Numbered from the stretch's first letter, positions 1 to 6,399 are shown. The stretch: DNA of 10,394 bases from Flavobacteriales bacterium (GCA_027031025.1 JALVEJ010000160.1:1-10394), one strand, 5' to 3'. Numbers and translations: made by a program. Notes: generated by a model not told the origin, from the letters alone.

Positions 1-50
1 TGACTGTTTACTAGGAAAAATAATAGTATGATGATAATAATTCTCTTCAT
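1..50 (-). CDS. N-terminal fragment of an exported protein (cut by window edge)
   Basis: Reading leftward from an ATG at 50-48, 16 codons run to the window edge without a stop. They encode MKRIIIIILLFFLVNS followed by two bases of the next codon. Two basic residues followed by a hydrophobic run ending in small or polar residues is the pattern of a signal peptide, so the product is probably exported or a lipoprotein. Nothing of the mature protein is visible, so no function can be assigned. The leader contains a GC-rich hairpin (68-86), and a possible -7 box lies at 206-213. The call rests on the signal-like composition and the open frame alone; chance hydrophobic translation of AT-rich DNA is the main alternative. 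Confidence 0.55.
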   Translation of the reverse strand, partial: MKRIIIIILLFFLVNS

Positions 51-205
51 TATTGATAAACTGTCTGCCCCGATAAAGATCCGGGGATATTTGATGTCAT
101 GGTTATTTATGTACCCCTGTTTTATCGAGATTTATTTGATTTCAGATTTACCGGTTCCCGGAACTTTCAACTTTTTATTTTCAACTTTAAACTAATATGA
201 TAACG

Positions 206-213
206 CAAAGATA
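206..213 (-). promoter_or_regulatory. Possible -7 box (TATCTTTG) for the left-edge gene
   Basis: Read leftward, the sequence is TATCTTTG, an exact match to the Bacteroidota -7 consensus TAnnTTTG. No clear TTTG or TTG -33 box lies at the expected 17-23 bases upstream. The box is about 155 bases before the start codon at 50, which would give an unusually long leader for this window. It is the only exact match seen in the right direction and place. Confidence 0.3.
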
Positions 214-270
214 AACTAAATATTTCGTTTAAACTAATTTTTTAGTTGTTTTTTGTTTATAAAATAAAAA

Positions 271-301
271 GACCTATCAGGTTTAAAAAACCTGACAGGT
301 T
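271..301. repeat. Intergenic palindromic repeat, copy 1
   Basis: Arms ACCTATCAGGTTT (272-284) and AAACCTGACAGGT (288-300) pair over 13 positions with one mismatch, around an AAA loop. Read leftward, the second arm runs into a T-rich tail (TCTTTTTATTTT), as in an intrinsic terminator. No leftward gene lies immediately to the right, so its role may not be termination. It closely resembles the element at 8747-8783: both contain AAACCT, two variable bases, then TAGGTCTTTTT on their T-tailed strand. Confidence 0.7.
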
Positions 302-351
302 TCACTACAAATAGAATTTAGCCTTTTTGAAGTTTAAACAAAGTCTTTTAT

Positions 352-363
352 GACACTAGTGTC
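352..363. promoter_or_regulatory. 12-bp perfect palindrome GACACTAGTGTC
   Basis: A perfect 12-bp dyad ends 23 bases before the -7-like box at 387-394, so it sits close to where a -33 element would be expected. That placement would suit an operator for a dimeric regulator of rightward transcription toward uvrB. No regulator is identified, and a 12-bp palindrome can arise by chance. Confidence 0.3.
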
Positions 364-386
364 GCTCAAAGTAACCATGAATTCCA

Positions 387-394
387 TATTTTTG
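387..394 (+). promoter_or_regulatory. Possible -7 box (TATTTTTG) for uvrB
   Basis: TATTTTTG matches the TAnnTTTG consensus exactly and points toward uvrB. No TTTG or TTG is present at the usual upstream spacing; that position is near the palindrome at 352-363. If used, transcription would begin around 401 and give a leader of roughly 240 bases containing the folded element. No other exact -7 box was seen between here and the start codon. Confidence 0.35.
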
Positions 395-480
395 TATAAA
401 TATCCACAAAAATTTTAATATTCATAATTATTAAACTTGTGGGGACAATTTTATTATATTACAGGGAGTCTGGCTTTAAC

Positions 481-645
481 GTTAAAATAAAATACAAACA
501 GATGAAACCGACATGATTAAAATAATTATTAAACACACAACGCCTGCCCCGACTTTTGTCGTGGGAAATGATTATTTTAATCATCAAAGGTTATCCCGAC
601 GACGGTCGGGAACCATAATGTTAAATAAAAAATAAACAGATGAAA
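481..645 (+). repeat. Duplicated uvrB start region flanking a folded element
   Basis: Bases 481-507 and 620-645 are near-copies. Both begin GTTAAA, continue A-rich, and end AAACAGATGAAA, so each carries an ATG-AAA start in the same context. The second is the uvrB start. The first opens a four-codon frame (M-K-P-T) that stops at 514-516, where the first stem begins. The copies bracket the structured DNA at 513-611. This looks like a local duplication or an insertion that duplicated the translation-initiation region. Confidence 0.6.
513..611 (+). promoter_or_regulatory. Folded leader element upstream of uvrB
   Basis: Bases 513-526 and 571-584 are a perfect 14-bp inverted repeat (ATGATTAAAATAAT and its complement). 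Allowing one G-U pair, the stem extends to 513-530 with 567-584. Inside lies a GC-rich hairpin at 547-565 (CCCCGAC, TTTT loop, GTCG, bulged T, GGG). A second hairpin, TCCCGAC-GACG-GTCGGGA, follows at 594-611 with a perfect 7-bp stem. An alternative small hairpin TGATTA-TTT-TAATCA (569-583) would compete with the long stem. It may be an RNA regulatory structure or a palindromic mobile repeat. It does not match any riboswitch class I recognise. Confidence 0.5.
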
Positions 646-2640
646 AACTTTAAAATCAAATCAAAGTTTTCGCCGACAGGGGATCAGCCTGAGGCTATTG
701 CTCAGCTATCTAATGGTATCTTGTCGGGAGAAAAATATCAAACTTTGCTTGGTGTAACGGGTTCGGGTAAAACCTTTACGGTAGCAAATGTCATTGAAAA
801 GGTACAACGCCCGACGCTAATTTTAGCTCATAACAAGACATTGGCAGCCCAATTGTTTCAAGAATTTAAACAATTTTTTCCCGACAATGCCGTAGAATAT
901 TTTGTGTCTTATTATGATTACTATCAACCCGAAGCTTATTTGCCGACAAGCGGAACGTATATTGAAAAAGATTTATCCATCAATGAAGAAATCGAACGTT
1001 ACAGGCTTAGCACAACCTCTTCCTTACTCTCAGGTAGACGTGATGTCATTGTTATTGCATCGGTTTCATGTCTGTATGGTATTGGAAATCCTTCGGAATT
1101 TAAGAAAAACGTTATCAAAGTCAAAAAAGATATACAGACTACCCGCACCAAACTTTTGCACAATTTGGTAACAAGTTTATATAGCCGAAGTGAAATACCC
1201 AAAGCGGGAAGTTTTATGGTTAAAGGCGATACAATTACTGTTTATCCGCCTTATACTGACCGGTATTTCCGCATCAATTTTTGGGGCGATGAAATTGACA
1301 ATATCGAAATAATTCATGCAGAAACCGGAGAACTCACTGATACGGTTGACCAGTTGGATATTTATCCGGCAAATTTATTTGTAACTTCTCCGGAACGCCT
1401 CAACAATGCCATTCAAGATATTCGGCGAGACTTAGGCAAGCAAATTGCCTATTTTAAAGAAACCGGCAAACATTTAGAAGCAAAACGCCTCAAAGAACGG
1501 ACGGAATTTGACTTGGAAATGATGTCGGAGCTCGGTTATTGTTCGGGAATTGAAAATTATTCACGATATCTGGATGGTAGACCACCGGGTAGTCGCCCGT
1601 TTTGTTTGTTAGACTATTTTCCGGAAGACTATTTAATGGTTATTGACGAAAGTCATGTTACTATTCCGCAAGTCCATGCCATGTATGGTGGTGACCGTTC
1701 GCGTAAAGAAACTTTGGTTGAATACGGATTTCGTTTACCCTCAGCTTTGGACAACCGTCCTTTAAAATTTGAAGAATTTGAACAAATGCAAAATCAAGTT
1801 ATTTATGTCAGTGCCACACCGGCAGATTATGAACTGCAAAAATCAGGTGGTGTGGTTATAGAACAAGTTATCAGACCAACCGGATTGCTTGATCCGTTTA
1901 TTGAAGTCAGACCCAGACAAAATCAAGTAGATGATTTACTGGAAGAAATTCAAAAACGGGTAGAAAAAGACGAGCGGGTATTAGTGACCACTTTGACTAA
2001 GCGTATGGCTGAGGAATTGACGAAATATCTTACCAAAATTAATATAAGAAGCCGCTACATCCATTCTGATGTTGATACGTTGGAACGGGTAGAAATCATG
2101 CACGATTTGCGTAAAGGACTTTTTGACGTTTTAGTTGGCGTCAATCTGCTTCGCGAAGGCTTAGACTTGCCCGAAGTATCATTGGTAGCTATACTCGATG
2201 CCGATAAGGAAGGTTTTTTGCGTTCGCATAAATCATTGACTCAAACTATTGGAAGGGCTGCACGACATGTCAACGGAACAGCGATTCTTTATGCTGATAA
2301 AATTACCAAAAGTATGCAGTTAACCATTGATGAAACCAACCGGCGCCGCGACAAACAAATTGCTTACAACCAAAAACACGGGATAACTCCAAAAGCCATT
2401 CAAAAAGGTTTGGACAATTTGATGAGCCAAAAACAACCTAAAACTTATGTTTACGAAAAAGATTTGCCGGAACAAGTTGCGGAAAAAAAAGTCTTTTATC
2501 AAACCCCCGGAGCTATTGAAAAACATATCAGAGAATTAAGAAAAAAAATGGAAACAGCCGCTCAAGACTTGGATTTTATCAAAGCGGCACAATACCGTGA
2601 TATGATTAAAGAATTACAGGATATTAAAAATAACAAATAA
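640..2640 (+). CDS. uvrB: UvrABC system protein B (excinuclease subunit UvrB)
   Basis: UvrB is the ATP-dependent damage-verification subunit of cytoplasmic nucleotide excision repair. It is loaded by UvrA, opens DNA around the lesion and recruits UvrC for incision. The 666-residue length is normal for the family. Visible features in order are the Walker A motif GVTGSGKT (38-45); the tyrosine-rich beta-hairpin YYDYYQPEAY (91-100) that inserts between the strands; the Walker B/DEAD-type DESH (336-339); helicase motif VI around QTIGRAAR (535-542); and a C-terminal UVR domain (about 625-660) that contacts UvrC. The ATG at 640 gives the expected N-terminus, in which SPTGDQPEAI precedes the Q-motif region. 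It is preceded by A-rich sequence with no Shine-Dalgarno. It is monocistronic here, facing the leftward exbD gene across a terminator. Its long structured leader hints at post-transcriptional control, which is inference. Confidence 0.98.
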   Translation: MKNFKIKSKFSPTGDQPEAIAQLSNGILSGEKYQTLLGVTGSGKTFTVANVIEKVQRPTLILAHNKTLAAQLFQEFKQFFPDNAVEYFVSYYDYYQPEAYLPTSGTYIEKDLSINEEIERYRLSTTSSLLSGRRDVIVIASVSCLYGIGNPSEFKKNVIKVKKDIQTTRTKLLHNLVTSLYSRSEIPKAGSFMVKGDTITVYPPYTDRYFRINFWGDEIDNIEIIHAETGELTDTVDQLDIYPANLFVTSPERLNNAIQDIRRDLGKQIAYFKETGKHLEAKRLKERTEFDLEMMSELGYCSGIENYSRYLDGRPPGSRPFCLLDYFPEDYLMVIDESHVTIPQVHAMYGGDRSRKETLVEYGFRLPSALDNRPLKFEEFEQMQNQVIYVSATPADYELQKSGGVVIEQVIRPTGLLDPFIEVRPRQNQVDDLLEEIQKRVEKDERVLVTTLTKRMAEELTKYLTKINIRSRYIHSDVDTLERVEIMHDLRKGLFDVLVGVNLLREGLDLPEVSLVAILDADKEGFLRSHKSLTQTIGRAARHVNGTAILYADKITKSMQLTIDETNRRRDKQIAYNQKHGITPKAIQKGLDNLMSQKQPKTYVYEKDLPEQVAEKKVFYQTPGAIEKHIRELRKKMETAAQDLDFIKAAQYRDMIKELQDIKNNK

Positions 2641-2671
2641 CAAAAAAAGCCACCTCTTAAAGAGGCAGCTT
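2641..2671 (-). terminator. Intrinsic terminator of the exbB-exbD cluster
   Basis: The hairpin has inner arms CCTCTT and AAGAGG (2653-2665), with outer arms AAGC (2647-2650) and GCTT (2668-2671) across a CA/CA internal mismatch. Read leftward, the stem is followed directly by GCTTTTTTTG, a good T-tract, so it should stop transcription from exbD. Rightward, the downstream sequence is only moderately T-rich, so it may also end uvrB transcripts, less efficiently. Confidence 0.75.
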
Positions 2672-2705
2672 AATATTTGTGTTTTAAGCATTAAAAAGGT
2701 TAAAA

Positions 2706-3194
2706 TTATTTCTTAAAATTTGAAGTAACTTCTCCTTTTTTAGCAGAATAGTTAACTTTTAAAGCATTGACTTTACGCAGTTCTTCTTTAATATCGGTAA
2801 TGATTCCCATACCAACATCGGCGTCAGCTTTGATGGCGGTAATCATCAAGGGTTTTTCTTCTTCTCGTTTGGCGGCTCTTTCTTTCAATACAAAAGGGCC
2901 CACATCAGCGACATTGGCAAAAGCATCATCTAATTGGATGCGTGGTTCTTTACCGAATTTTGCTTGATATTTTTTGATGGGGGTTCCTACGTAAATATAA
3001 GAAACCAAACCTTTTTTTTCTATCTTTTTTACCTGGTCGGCAGAAGGCATGGACACCGCCACTTTTCTTTCGCCGTTTTCTCTCATCACAGTTGCCACCA
3101 TAAAGAAAAACAGAAGCATAAATACAATATCGGGCAATGATGCCGTTGAAATGGCAGGTGTACCACTATCTTTTTTCTTTGAAAATTTACCCAT
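2706..3194 (-). CDS. exbD: ExbD/TolR-family biopolymer transport protein (second copy)
   Basis: ExbD-type proteins are single-pass inner-membrane proteins that form the proton-conducting core inside an ExbB pentamer and pass energy to TonB in the periplasm. The 162 residues show a short basic cytoplasmic tail (MGKFSKKK) and one membrane helix at about 20-37. Asp22 in the SLPDIVFMLLFFFMVAT stretch is the expected proton-carrying aspartate near the start of the helix. A periplasmic domain follows, with a charged patch and the conserved ending around ELRKVNALKVNYSAKK. It starts 3 bases after the stop codon of the other exbD gene, so the two are clearly co-transcribed. It is the last gene of the cluster. 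It differs strongly from its neighbour outside the membrane helix, which suggests distinct roles or a heteromeric core. Confidence 0.9.
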   Translation of the reverse strand: MGKFSKKKDSGTPAISTASLPDIVFMLLFFFMVATVMRENGERKVAVSMPSADQVKKIEKKGLVSYIYVGTPIKKYQAKFGKEPRIQLDDAFANVADVGPFVLKERAAKREEEKPLMITAIKADADVGMGIITDIKEELRKVNALKVNYSAKKGEVTSNFKK

Positions 3195-3197
3195 AAT

Positions 3198-3725
3198 TTA
3201 TCTTTTTGGTGTTGATTCAGCTATTTTTTGTGGATAGGCGTCTTGAACCACCTTTTGTTCATCTTTGGTTAACTTGTCAAATGGTTTGCCATATTTTTGC
3301 TTGGCATAACGGTTTCTGATTTCGTTATAAGCGGCAATCAGCTCGTTATACACCGAAATATACATTTTATAACTGGTTTCCCTTGTATGTTTTATCATGA
3401 TAACGGCTTTTTGCGGATTATCTGATGATTTGGGGTCTTTACCGTTATTAGTGATAAATTCAATGGCAATTTTTTTGACATCTTTAACGTCAGCCGGTTC
3501 TTCTTCTATCAACATTTTGTCTTGTCCGTTAATGACAATTTCCAAAACGTTTTTCTTTTTAATAACCGGTGGTGGTGGTGCATTTTTGTCTTCCGGCGGC
3601 GGCAATTTTCTTCTGATACCATAATTACTTTCCATAGTTGTGGTAACCAAGAAGAAAATCAATAGCAAAAAAGCTATATCTGCCATTGAGCCGGCATTGA
3701 TTTCTTGTAATTTTCTTTTAGCCAT
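3198..3725 (-). CDS. exbD: ExbD/TolR-family biopolymer transport protein (first copy)
   Basis: This 175-residue ExbD paralogue has the N-terminal signature MADIAFLLLIFFLVTTTM. Asp16 is the expected proton-relay residue and the membrane helix spans about 15-31. The helix is followed by a proline-rich stretch (residues 42-53, including two runs of three or more prolines) that may act as a rigid periplasmic spacer, then a mixed alpha/beta periplasmic domain and a lysine-rich C-terminal extension. The ATG at 3725 is 20 bases downstream of the preceding stop codon. Placed between the unknown membrane protein and the second exbD, it belongs to the motor cluster that should energise TonB-dependent receptors. 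No tonB gene is visible in the window, so the partner TonB must lie elsewhere. Confidence 0.92.
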   Translation of the reverse strand: MAKRKLQEINAGSMADIAFLLLIFFLVTTTMESNYGIRRKLPPPEDKNAPPPPVIKKKNVLEIVINGQDKMLIEEEPADVKDVKKIAIEFITNNGKDPKSSDNPQKAVIMIKHTRETSYKMYISVYNELIAAYNEIRNRYAKQKYGKPFDKLTKDEQKVVQDAYPQKIAESTPKR

Positions 3726-3745
3726 TTTTTTGAATTTATATATTA

Positions 3746-4249
3746 TTATGCTTCGTCATCATTATGAATTTCACCCTCCAATTCTTCTTCGTATTCTTCA
3801 ACAGTTTTGTTGCCTCCAAAACCTATACCCGATAAAACCGGAGACAGAAACATCAACAATATGGCAATTGTTCCTAATATATAAAAAGTATATAACCCGG
3901 TATCGACCCAGTTTGAAGTTGAGGCATCAACATCAATATTAGGATAGTAATGTGCCGGCTGATTGGAAGCCAATCCGTATTTGGCTATAGCAACTATCAA
4001 CAAGAACAGGACGGTTACAATAGTTGTTTGTTTTAATTTTTCGGGATGGGATAGCATTTCTTTAAACCATACCCATAGTGAAGCTAAAACGGTAATAGCC
4101 AAAACCACATAAGTAAACATAAGCATATTATTGATGGCAGAGTCGGCATTTTCCGTATCGGACATAATCATAATATAGAATACCAAGCCTATAACGGCTA
4201 TTATCCCTACTATGATTTTACTGGTTAGACTTAATGTTTTATTTTCCAT
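3746..4249 (-). CDS. Conserved small integral membrane protein of the exbB-exbD cluster, unknown function
   Basis: I do not recognise a characterised family. The 167 residues give four hydrophobic segments at about 11-30, 41-63, 75-92 and 116-139. A polar linker containing YYPNIDVDAS lies between the third and fourth. The strongly acidic C-terminal tail (about 148-167) is rich in Glu and Asp, including EEYEEELEGE. The second segment carries a WVWF aromatic cluster. The gene starts 11 bases after exbB and ends 20 bases before exbD. A protein of this type is commonly found between exbB and exbD in Bacteroidota; that is recollection, not something tested here. Context suggests an accessory or assembly subunit of the ExbB/ExbD motor. 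It shows neither the ExbB GTVxGM motif nor the ExbD helix aspartate, so it is not a degenerate copy of either. Confidence 0.85.
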   Translation of the reverse strand: MENKTLSLTSKIIVGIIAVIGLVFYIMIMSDTENADSAINNMLMFTYVVLAITVLASLWVWFKEMLSHPEKLKQTTIVTVLFLLIVAIAKYGLASNQPAHYYPNIDVDASTSNWVDTGLYTFYILGTIAILLMFLSPVLSGIGFGGNKTVEEYEEELEGEIHNDDEA

Positions 4250-4260
4250 TTGTATAAAAA

Positions 4261-5031
4261 TTATTTATTGTGACTATATTTTACCAACATATCTACTAAT
4301 GAGATGGAAGCGTCTTCCATTTTATTGACAATGCTGTCAATTTTAGCAATGATAAAGTTGTAGAATACTTGTAAAATAATAGCAACAATCAAACCGAATA
4401 CGGTTGTCAACAATGCCACTTTAATACCACCGGCTACCAATGAAGGTTGCATATCACCGGCTGCTTCAATTTTATCGAAAGCTTGAATCATACCGATAAC
4501 TGTTCCCATAAATCCGAACATGGGCGCAACGGCAATAAACAAAGCCAACCAAGAAACATTTTTTTCCAATTGGCCAACTTGCACGTTGCCGTAAGAAATA
4601 ACGGCTTTTTCGGCAGCATCAACGCCTTCATCCATACGTTCTAAGCCTTCGTAAAAAATAGCAGCAATAGGTCCTTTTTTATTTCTTAACAATTCTTTGG
4701 CTTCTTCAACGCCACCTTCGTCCAATGCTTGTTCTACTTCTTCTAACAATTTGTCGGTATTGGTGTCGGCAAATGATAAGTAAATAATTCTTTCAATGGC
4801 AACAGCCAATCCTAAAATTAAAGTTAATAATACAATTCCCATAAATGCCGGTCCACCTTCTACGAAACGTTTTTTTAATTCTTGATGGAAAGACAACTCT
4901 TTTGCGCCGTCATCTTTTTTGTTTTTTTGCACTTTTTTCTCGGTTTGCGCTTTTGCGTCTTGTGCTTGAAGGTTAGATGTTACAAAAAATAACATTCCAA
5001 CAATAGCCAGGATAGTAAATACTTTTTTCAT
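4261..5031 (-). CDS. exbB: MotA/TolQ/ExbB proton channel family protein
   Basis: ExbB forms the pentameric inner-membrane scaffold around ExbD and uses the proton gradient to drive TonB. The 256-residue product has an N-terminal hydrophobic segment resembling a signal sequence (about 3-23), then a charged linker (24-55). Three membrane helices follow at about 60-85, 160-186 and 201-228, with a large cytoplasmic loop between the first and second. The family motif is clear: GFMGTVIGMIQAF (173-185) in the second helix and TTVFGLIVAI (209-218) in the third, which carries the conserved Thr. The ATG at 5031 gives the natural N-terminus. It heads the four-gene cluster and lies 61 bases downstream of tRNA-Ser. 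I found no exact TAnnTTTG box in that gap, so its promoter may be the tRNA promoter or a non-canonical one. Confidence 0.95.
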   Translation of the reverse strand: MKKVFTILAIVGMLFFVTSNLQAQDAKAQTEKKVQKNKKDDGAKELSFHQELKKRFVEGGPAFMGIVLLTLILGLAVAIERIIYLSFADTNTDKLLEEVEQALDEGGVEEAKELLRNKKGPIAAIFYEGLERMDEGVDAAEKAVISYGNVQVGQLEKNVSWLALFIAVAPMFGFMGTVIGMIQAFDKIEAAGDMQPSLVAGGIKVALLTTVFGLIVAIILQVFYNFIIAKIDSIVNKMEDASISLVDMLVKYSHNK

Positions 5032-5092
5032 ATCAATTTTAATTTAATAGTTTTTATTTTACTTAGTTAAACATTTATTTTAAATAGGGTAG

Positions 5093-5180
5093 CGGAGAGA
5101 GAGGGATTCGAACCCTCGGTACGCTTGTGGCGCACACACGCTTTCCAGGCGTGCACCTTCGGCCTCTCGGTCATCTCTCC
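5093..5180 (-). tRNA. trnS: tRNA-Ser (anticodon GGA)
   Basis: Read leftward from 5180, the acceptor strand GGAGAGA pairs with TCTCTCC (5100-5094), followed by discriminator G at 5093. The anticodon arm is CACGC-CTGGAAA-GCGTG with anticodon GGA, which reads UCC/UCU serine codons. A long variable arm with stem TGCGC/GCGTA and loop CACAA marks this as a class II tRNA. The T arm is GAGGG-TTCGAAT-CCCTC. Length is 88 bases without CCA; the genomic bases after the discriminator are CTA, so CCA must be added post-transcriptionally. Confidence 0.97.
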
Positions 5181-5187
5181 AGCGCCA

Positions 5188-5219
5188 CAAATATAATCGG
5201 TTTTCATTGAAACACCAAA
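5188..5219 (-). promoter_or_regulatory. Promoter of tRNA-Ser (TTTG-N20-TATATTTG)
   Basis: Read leftward, TTTG at 5219-5216 is followed after exactly 20 bases by TATATTTG at 5195-5188. Both boxes match the Bacteroidota -33/-7 consensus exactly and with the right spacing. The predicted start of transcription falls within a few bases of the tRNA 5' end at 5180. It is the best promoter in the window and could also serve exbB by read-through. Confidence 0.8.
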
Positions 5220-5346
5220 TTTCGTATTTTTCTTTTTTAAATAACGCAAATGTGTAGGTTTTTGGTATTTTTTCTTTTAAATTTTTTTATTTTGATAGAA
5301 AAATGGCTTTTTTTTTGATTTTTTAATAATTTTTTTGAGGCTAATT

Positions 5347-6372
5347 TTATGTCATTTCGCCTCTTAAAGCTCTTTCAAATGCAGATTTTATAGCTTTTTT
5401 TGACAAATTTTTGCCTAATAGGTACATCATTTTAGTTAATGCGGCTTCCGTTGTCAAATCTTTGCCGTTGTAAGCGCCTATAGACATCAATTTTCTCCCC
5501 GTTTCATATTTTTCGGGGGCAATACTGCCTTTTTGGCATTGAGTTATATTAATTATATGTATAGATTTTTGGTCAACGGCTTTTTTCAGTAAACTAATAA
5601 ACCAATCATCGGTTGGCGCATTTCCCGAGCCGTAAGTTTCTAAAATAATGGCTTTTAACCCAGGTAAGTTTATAATATGAGACAAATAGGTTTCCGTAAT
5701 GGCCGGATGAATCTTTACAACAACTACATTTTCTTCTAATTTTTTATGCACATTAAAAATACCATCGGGTACCGGCAATATGCGTTCTTTGAAAAATTTT
5801 AAATCTACGCCGGATTGTGCCAAAGGCAAATAATTGGGCGAGTCAAAGGCATTGAAATGTTCGGAGCTGGCTTTAATAGTGCGGTTGCCTCTGAGTAGTT
5901 TAAACTCAAAATAGATGCCGACTTCCGGAACAAGCGGTTGGTTATTATCATAGCTTCCGGCTATTTGAACGGATGTTATGATATTTTCTTTGGCGTCGGT
6001 GCGCAAATCGCCTATGGGTAACTGTGAACCGGTCAAAATAACCGGTTTGGACAAGTTTTCCAGCATAAAACTTAAAGCCGAAGCCGTGTATGCCATGGTG
6101 TCCGAACCATGTAACACTACAAAACCGTCATAATTGTCATAATTTTTTTCAATGATGTCTGCCAACATTAACCAATGCTCAGGACGGACATTTGAAGAGT
6201 CAATAGGTTGATCAAATGAAACGGTATCTATTTTTTTATCCATTAATTGCAATTCGGGAATATGCTCCATTAACTGCGAAAAATCGAAAGGCACTAAACT
6301 TCCGGTTTGTAAATCTTTTTGCATACCGATAGTTCCTCCGGTATATATCATTAAAATTTGATTGTTTGGCAT
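5347..6372 (-). CDS. ansA: Type I L-asparaginase
   Basis: This enzyme hydrolyses L-asparagine to L-aspartate and ammonia. It lacks a signal peptide, so it is the cytoplasmic type I (AnsA-like) form. From the ATG at 6372 the product is 341 residues, close to the usual 330-340. The first active-site motif TGGTIGM lies at 11-17, with the nucleophile Thr in it. The second, HGSDTM, lies at 88-93 with the catalytic Thr/Asp pair. TGSQLP (114-119) and TDAKEN (125-130) complete the N-terminal domain signature. An in-frame TTG at 6381 would add three residues; the ATG is preferred because it places the first beta-strand normally. No good terminator was found between its stop codon and the tRNA promoter. 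A Glu-tRNA amidotransferase-associated paralogue is an unlikely alternative given the length. Confidence 0.94.
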   Translation of the reverse strand: MPNNQILMIYTGGTIGMQKDLQTGSLVPFDFSQLMEHIPELQLMDKKIDTVSFDQPIDSSNVRPEHWLMLADIIEKNYDNYDGFVVLHGSDTMAYTASALSFMLENLSKPVILTGSQLPIGDLRTDAKENIITSVQIAGSYDNNQPLVPEVGIYFEFKLLRGNRTIKASSEHFNAFDSPNYLPLAQSGVDLKFFKERILPVPDGIFNVHKKLEENVVVVKIHPAITETYLSHIINLPGLKAIILETYGSGNAPTDDWFISLLKKAVDQKSIHIINITQCQKGSIAPEKYETGRKLMSIGAYNGKDLTTEAALTKMMYLLGKNLSKKAIKSAFERALRGEMT

Positions 6373-6391
6373 GCTGTTCAAAATTTTGTTT

Positions 6392-6399
6392 CAAAAATA
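6392..6399 (-). promoter_or_regulatory. ansA: Possible -7 box (TATTTTTG) for asparaginase
   Basis: Read leftward, TATTTTTG matches TAnnTTTG and lies 19 bases before the ATG at 6372, the same distance as the box before rmuC. No TTTG/TTG box is present at normal -33 spacing, so the promoter would be weak or need an activator. Confidence 0.4.

Larger units (their letters stand above)
51..639. other. Gene-free, palindrome-rich intergenic region before uvrB
   Basis: No convincing coding sequence is seen on either strand. The region holds, in order: a GC-rich hairpin at 68-86 (CCCCG/CGGGG arms); an 11-bp palindrome GTTCCCGGAAC at 154-164; a 10-bp direct repeat TTTCAACTTT at 165-174 and 179-188; a leftward -7-like box at 206-213; a palindromic repeat at 271-301; the 12-bp palindrome GACACTAGTGTC at 352-363; a rightward -7-like box at 387-394; and the folded uvrB leader at 481-645. 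It separates a leftward gene from rightward uvrB, so promoters for both are expected here. Confidence 0.7.

Noticed and set aside
999..1202. Leftward open frame inside uvrB
   Set aside because: It is antisense to a conserved part of UvrB, with no start context or recognisable product.
2767..3624. Rightward open frames opposite the two exbD genes
   Set aside because: They are antisense shadows of strongly supported ExbD genes and show no domain-like sequence.
5067..5249. 60-codon leftward open frame across the tRNA
   Set aside because: It runs through the tRNA-Ser gene; its central translation is that of the tRNA stem and anticodon sequence, so it is not protein-coding.
5305..5336. Poly-T runs as possible phase-variable tracts
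   Set aside because: They lie between genes, not in a coding frame or between promoter boxes, and are normal for this base composition.
5281..5363. Terminator for asparaginase using GAGGC (5337-5341) and GCCTC (5359-5363)
   Set aside because: On the leftward strand the hairpin is followed by A-rich, not T-rich, sequence and overlaps the end of the gene, so it does not fit an intrinsic terminator.
6379..6381. TTG as the start codon of asparaginase
   Set aside because: It adds only three residues; the ATG at 6372 gives the normal family N-terminus just before the TGGTIG strand.
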